A DNA stretch of 8,629 nucleotides from Actinomycetes bacterium (lineage in GTDB: Bacteria > Actinomycetota > Acidimicrobiia > Acidimicrobiales > UBA8190). The notes under the pieces were generated by a model. The model saw nothing but the letters and a program-made list of their open reading frames with translations, had not been told where the DNA came from and made no database searches. The stretch spans positions 1 to 8,629 of the forward strand of contig JAJZYI010000139.1 in assembly GCA_021798135.1 (NCBI GenBank), in the 5' to 3' direction. Below are positions 6,515 through 8,629 of this stretch, one piece after another. Position 1 is the stretch's first letter. Each line of letters starts with the position of its first letter. The position numbers were made by a program, and so were the translations under genes.

Positions 6515-6638
6515 GACGCACAGTCTCGCGCCGGGCGGCCGACGTCGCGCCGCCGGCGCTTGCGCGGCGACCCGGCGGCGGGGCAAGACTCGTGCTGGGG
6601 CCCGACGTCGCCGGCCCCGGGGACCGGAGGAGGATGCC
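6515..6638. promoter_or_regulatory. Divergent intergenic region, likely promoters for both operons
   Basis: This 124-base gap separates the two divergent start codons and must hold the leftward operon's promoter and probably that of the dehalogenase. No convincing -35/-10 pair is visible. The best rightward candidate is TTGCGC (6560-6565) followed 19 bases later by AAGACT (6585-6590), with suboptimal spacing. CTTGC at 6559-6563 and GCAAG at 6583-6587 form an inverted repeat with a 19-base gap. A near-palindrome, CCGGCCCCGGGGACCGG, occupies 6611-6627 just before the ribosome-binding site. Either could be an operator, but both are short and GC-biased. Confidence 0.45.
6626..6633 (+). promoter_or_regulatory. 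Strong Shine-Dalgarno (GGAGGAGG) for the dehalogenase
   Basis: GGAGGAGG lies 5 bases before GTG 6639. An ATG at 6634 sits in the spacer but opens a different frame, a non-homologous Arg-rich shadow. The Shine-Dalgarno position and the family N-terminus (MEILRTPDDRFEGL) both select the GTG. Confidence 0.9.
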
Positions 6639-7550
6639 GTGGAGATCCTGCGCACGCCCGACGACCGCTTCGAGGGCCTGCCGGGCTTCGCCTTCGAGCC
6701 GCACTACGTGGAGGTCCCCACCGGCGACGGCGACGGCGTCCTGCGGGTGCACCACCTCGACGAGGGGCCGCGCCGGGGCCCGGTGGTCCTCCTCCTGCAC
6801 GGCGAGCCGTCGTGGTCGTTCCTGTACCGCACGATGGTGCCGCCGCTGGTCGCCGCCGGCCTCCGGTGCGTGGCGCCGGACCTCGTCGGGTTCGGCCGGT
6901 CCGACAAGCCGGGGTCGACCGGGGACTACTCCTACGGGCGGCACGTGGCGTGGATGCACCTTGCGCTGTTCGGCGCGCTCGACCTGCGCGAGGTCACCCT
7001 GGTCTGCCAGGACTGGGGCGGCCTCATCGGCTTGCGCCTGGTGGCCGAGCACCCCGACCGCTTCGCTCGCGTCGTGGCGGCGAACACCGGCCTGCCCACG
7101 GGCCGCCAGCGGATGACCGACGCCTTCCTGGCGTGGCAGCGCTACGCCCAGGAGGCCACCGACCTGCCCGTGGGGCGGATCGTCGCCGGCGGCTGCCGGA
7201 CCCCCCTCGCCGCGGAGGTCGTCGCCGCCTACGACGCGCCGTTCCCGGACCCCGCCTACAAGGCCGGCGCCCGGATCTTCCCCGCGCTGGTGCCGACCGC
7301 GCCCGACGACCCCGCCGCGGCCGACAACGAGCGGGCCTGGGAGGCGCTGGCGCGCTTCGAGCGCCCGTTCCTGACCGCCTTCTCCGACGGCGACCCGATC
7401 ACCGCGGGTGGCGACGCCCCCTTCCGCCAGCGCGTCCCCGGCGCCGCCGGCCAGCCGCACGCGACCATCACCGGGGCGGGGCACTTCCTGCAGGAGGACG
7501 CCGGGCCGGCACTGGCCGACGTGGTCGCCCGCTTCGTCGCCGGCGCCTGA
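6639..7550 (+). CDS. dhmA: Haloalkane dehalogenase, HLD-I subfamily (DhmA-like)
   Basis: 303-residue alpha/beta hydrolase that should cleave carbon-halogen bonds hydrolytically, giving an alcohol and halide in the cytoplasm. Seen: HGEPSW (54-59, oxyanion-hole loop); nucleophile elbow QDWGG with Asp125 and halide-binding Trp126; a cap domain around 150-225; catalytic acid Asp252 in SDGDP; catalytic His282 in AGHFLQE. As I recall, mycobacterial DhmA uses Asp123, Trp124, Trp164, Asp250 and His279; here these correspond to Asp125, Trp126, Trp166, Asp252 and His282, so the catalytic pentad looks complete. The cap position aligned with Trp175 of Xanthobacter DhlA is not Trp (near Cys186), as in DhmA. 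The length matches DhmA (about 300). Sequence resemblance to the M. tuberculosis DhmA-type protein is strong end to end (for example RTPDxRFE, GFGRSDKP and YDAPFPD). GTG start with strong Shine-Dalgarno sequence. It precedes an oxidoreductase on the same strand. The natural substrate is unknown; many such proteins are annotated without a tested substrate. Confidence 0.93.
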   Translation: MEILRTPDDRFEGLPGFAFEPHYVEVPTGDGDGVLRVHHLDEGPRRGPVVLLLHGEPSWSFLYRTMVPPLVAAGLRCVAPDLVGFGRSDKPGSTGDYSYGRHVAWMHLALFGALDLREVTLVCQDWGGLIGLRLVAEHPDRFARVVAANTGLPTGRQRMTDAFLAWQRYAQEATDLPVGRIVAGGCRTPLAAEVVAAYDAPFPDPAYKAGARIFPALVPTAPDDPAAADNERAWEALARFERPFLTAFSDGDPITAGGDAPFRQRVPGAAGQPHATITGAGHFLQEDAGPALADVVARFVAGA

Positions 7551-7584
7551 CCGTGCCGCCCGGCAGCGGACGCGGTGGTGACGA

Positions 7585-7600
7585 GCTCCGGTCGCGGAGC
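7585..7600 (+). other. Small perfect hairpin between dehalogenase and oxidoreductase
   Basis: GCTCCG (7585-7590) and CGGAGC (7595-7600) form a perfect 6-bp stem with a 4-base GTCG loop. No T run follows, so it is not a standard terminator. It lies between the dehalogenase stop and the preferred oxidoreductase start at 7640; if translation starts at 7553 instead, it lies inside coding sequence. It could slow or stabilise the transcript, or be chance. Confidence 0.35.
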
Positions 7601-7639
7601 GGCGGCGGTCCGGGCGACGGCCGCAGCGGGCGTCCCGAC

Positions 7640-8602
7640 GTGCGGGTGGCGTTGCTCGGGTACGGCCTGGCGGGTCGCTGCTTCCACGCGCCGCTGCTGG
7701 CCGCCGTGCCCGGGTTCCAGGTCGCGACCGTCGTCACCTCGGACCCGGTTCGCGCCGAGCAGGCGCGACGCGAGGTGCCCGGTGCCGACGTGGAGGGCCG
7801 GCCGGACCAGGTCTGGTCGCGTGCCGGCGAGCACGACCTGGTCGTCGTGGCGACGGCCACGGGGTCCCACGCGGAGCTGGCGACCGCAGCGCTCGACGCC
7901 GGCCTGCCCGTGGTGGTGGAGAAGCCGATGGCGCCCACGGCGGCCGAGGCACGGGCCCTGGCCGAGCACGCGTCGGCGCGTGGGCTCCTGCTCGTGCCGT
8001 TCCACAACCGGCGGTGGGACTCGGACCACCTCACGGTCCGGCGGCTGGTGGCCGGCGGCGTGCTGGGCGACGTGCTCCGCTACGAGTCGCGCTTCGAGCG
8101 CTGGCGGCCGTCGGCGGACCCGAGCGGCTGGCGGCACGCGCGCCGGCCTGCCGATGGTGGCGGCATCCTGCTGGACCTGGGCACGCACCTGGTGGACCAG
8201 GCCATGCAGCTCTTCGGGCCGGTCGCGGCCGTCTACGGCGAGGTCCTTGCCCGCCGGGGGGGTGCCGACGACGACGCGTTCCTCGCCCTGACCCATGCCG
8301 GGGGCGTGCGGTCGCACCTGTGGGCGGGCGCCCTCGCCGCGGCCCCGGGCCCCCGGCTGCGGGTCCTCGGCAGCCGGGCCGCCTACGTGGTCCGCGACCT
8401 CGACGGGCAGGAGACCGCCCTGCGGGCCGGCCGGTCGCCCGGCGAGCCGGGCTTCGGCGAGGAACCCGAGGACCGCTGGGGCCTCCTGCTGGGCGGGGCG
8501 CCGGCGGCTGGTTCCGGGGCGCCGATCGACCTCGCCGCGGCGGTCCGGGTGGATGCGGCCCTGGTCCTGGCCGGAATGGCCCTGAAGGTCCTCGGGGGGT
8601 GA
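7640..8602 (+). CDS. Gfo/Idh/MocA-family oxidoreductase, IolW/YdgJ-like
   Basis: NAD(P)-dependent dehydrogenase, probably acting on a cyclic polyol or sugar; the closest groups I recognise are E. coli YdgJ and Bacillus IolW (scyllo-inositol 2-dehydrogenase, NADP+). From GTG 7640 it has 320 residues. Seen: Rossmann nucleotide loop GYGLAG (7-12) followed by FHAPLL; VVVEKPMAPT with the family Lys95 of the EKP motif; FHNRRWDSD (121-129), a hallmark of this subgroup; LLDLGTHLVDQ (177-187) with Asp179 and His183 at the active-site positions; and GSRAAYVVRDLD (about 244-255). The C-terminus is odd: after RWGLLLGG the usual ~20-residue stretch with aromatic residues (YPAYYAAI-like in YdgJ) is missing and the chain goes to APIDLAAAVRVDAALVL. 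GTG 7553, two bases after the dehalogenase stop, would add 29 Gly/Arg/Ser-rich residues; I prefer 7640 because the Rossmann strand begins there and third-position G/C is lower upstream. No clear Shine-Dalgarno sequence precedes either start. Likely co-transcribed with the dehalogenase. Confidence 0.9.
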   Translation: MRVALLGYGLAGRCFHAPLLAAVPGFQVATVVTSDPVRAEQARREVPGADVEGRPDQVWSRAGEHDLVVVATATGSHAELATAALDAGLPVVVEKPMAPTAAEARALAEHASARGLLLVPFHNRRWDSDHLTVRRLVAGGVLGDVLRYESRFERWRPSADPSGWRHARRPADGGGILLDLGTHLVDQAMQLFGPVAAVYGEVLARRGGADDDAFLALTHAGGVRSHLWAGALAAAPGPRLRVLGSRAAYVVRDLDGQETALRAGRSPGEPGFGEEPEDRWGLLLGGAPAAGSGAPIDLAAAVRVDAALVLAGMALKVLGG

Positions 8603-8606
8603 GGAG

Positions 8607-8629
8607 ATGCTCGCCGAAGCGCATCAGAA
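8607..8629 (+). CDS. Possible start of another gene, cut by window end
   Basis: An ATG at 8607, four bases after the oxidoreductase stop, opens a frame reading MLAEAHQ to the window edge. A run of G at 8594-8599 lies 7 bases upstream and could act as a ribosome-binding sequence. Only seven codons are visible, so neither product nor reality can be judged. Confidence 0.3.

Noticed and set aside
6515..6655. Longer start (GTG 6655) for the mycothiol-family gene
   Set aside because: The extension would overlap the dehalogenase start and its Shine-Dalgarno sequence and adds an Arg/Pro-rich tail; the family N-terminus aligns from GTG 6514.
5811..7484. Minus-strand ORF of 557 codons over the dehalogenase and mycothiol-family genes
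   Set aside because: Low-complexity Arg/Gly/His-rich translation, antisense to the dehalogenase, which has intact catalytic motifs.
2943..7550. Very long + strand open frame (about 1,535 codons) running antisense to the acyltransferase and into the dehalogenase
   Set aside because: Only the last 303 codons are a real protein. The rest is His/Arg/Gly-rich, matches no family and is open because stop codons are rare at this GC content; the opposite strand carries clear domains.
8031..8624. Minus-strand ORF of 197 codons over the oxidoreductase
   Set aside because: Pro/Arg/Gly-rich antisense shadow of the Gfo/Idh gene; no motif or ribosome-binding support.
1..8629. Mobile element, CRISPR, phage or defence signature
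   Set aside because: No transposase, integrase, tRNA-like end, array of spaced repeats or defence domains seen; the direct repeats found are short, in-frame coding repeats.

Overview
The window is very GC-rich (well over 70% G+C by eye), with strongly GC-biased third codon positions and frequent GTG starts. It encodes a protein of the mycothiol-dependent maleylpyruvate isomerase family and a haloalkane dehalogenase close to mycobacterial DhmA. Together these point to an actinobacterium; I cannot name a genus. No tRNA, rRNA, CRISPR array, integrase or transposase is visible.

Layout. Left edge to 1607 (+): a single-pass membrane protein with an Ala/Pro/Ser-rich linker and a large extracytoplasmic region. 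Its reading frame is still open at the window edge, so its true start may lie outside. Positions 6514 down to 1493 (-): a compact four-gene unit transcribed leftwards. In order of transcription it encodes a mycothiol/DinB-type metalloenzyme, a 936-residue GNAT protein acyltransferase fused to an NDP-forming acyl-CoA synthetase module, an MscS-type mechanosensitive channel with a long disordered tail, and a 106-residue single-TM protein. The first/second and third/fourth genes overlap by the four bases GTGA and the second/third are 8 bases apart, so co-transcription and partial translational coupling are likely. The last gene runs about 115 bases into the 3' end of the convergent + strand gene.

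A 124-base divergent intergenic region (6515-6638) separates this unit from a rightward pair: an HLD-I haloalkane dehalogenase (6639-7550, strong Shine-Dalgarno sequence) and a Gfo/Idh/MocA NAD(P)-dependent oxidoreductase of the IolW/YdgJ type (7640-8602). A further ORF may begin at 8607 and leave the window.

How the genes might work together. The leftward unit combines a thiol-cofactor enzyme, a lysine-acylation/acyl-CoA module and a membrane-tension channel. A link between acyl-CoA or redox state and osmotic adaptation is conceivable but is inference only. The rightward pair looks catabolic (dehalogenation or hydrolysis, and polyol/sugar oxidation). I found no clear new defence or mobile system. 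The most interesting points are the acyltransferase that keeps the catalytic His its E. coli PatZ relative has lost, and the tightly coupled operon ending in a small membrane protein.
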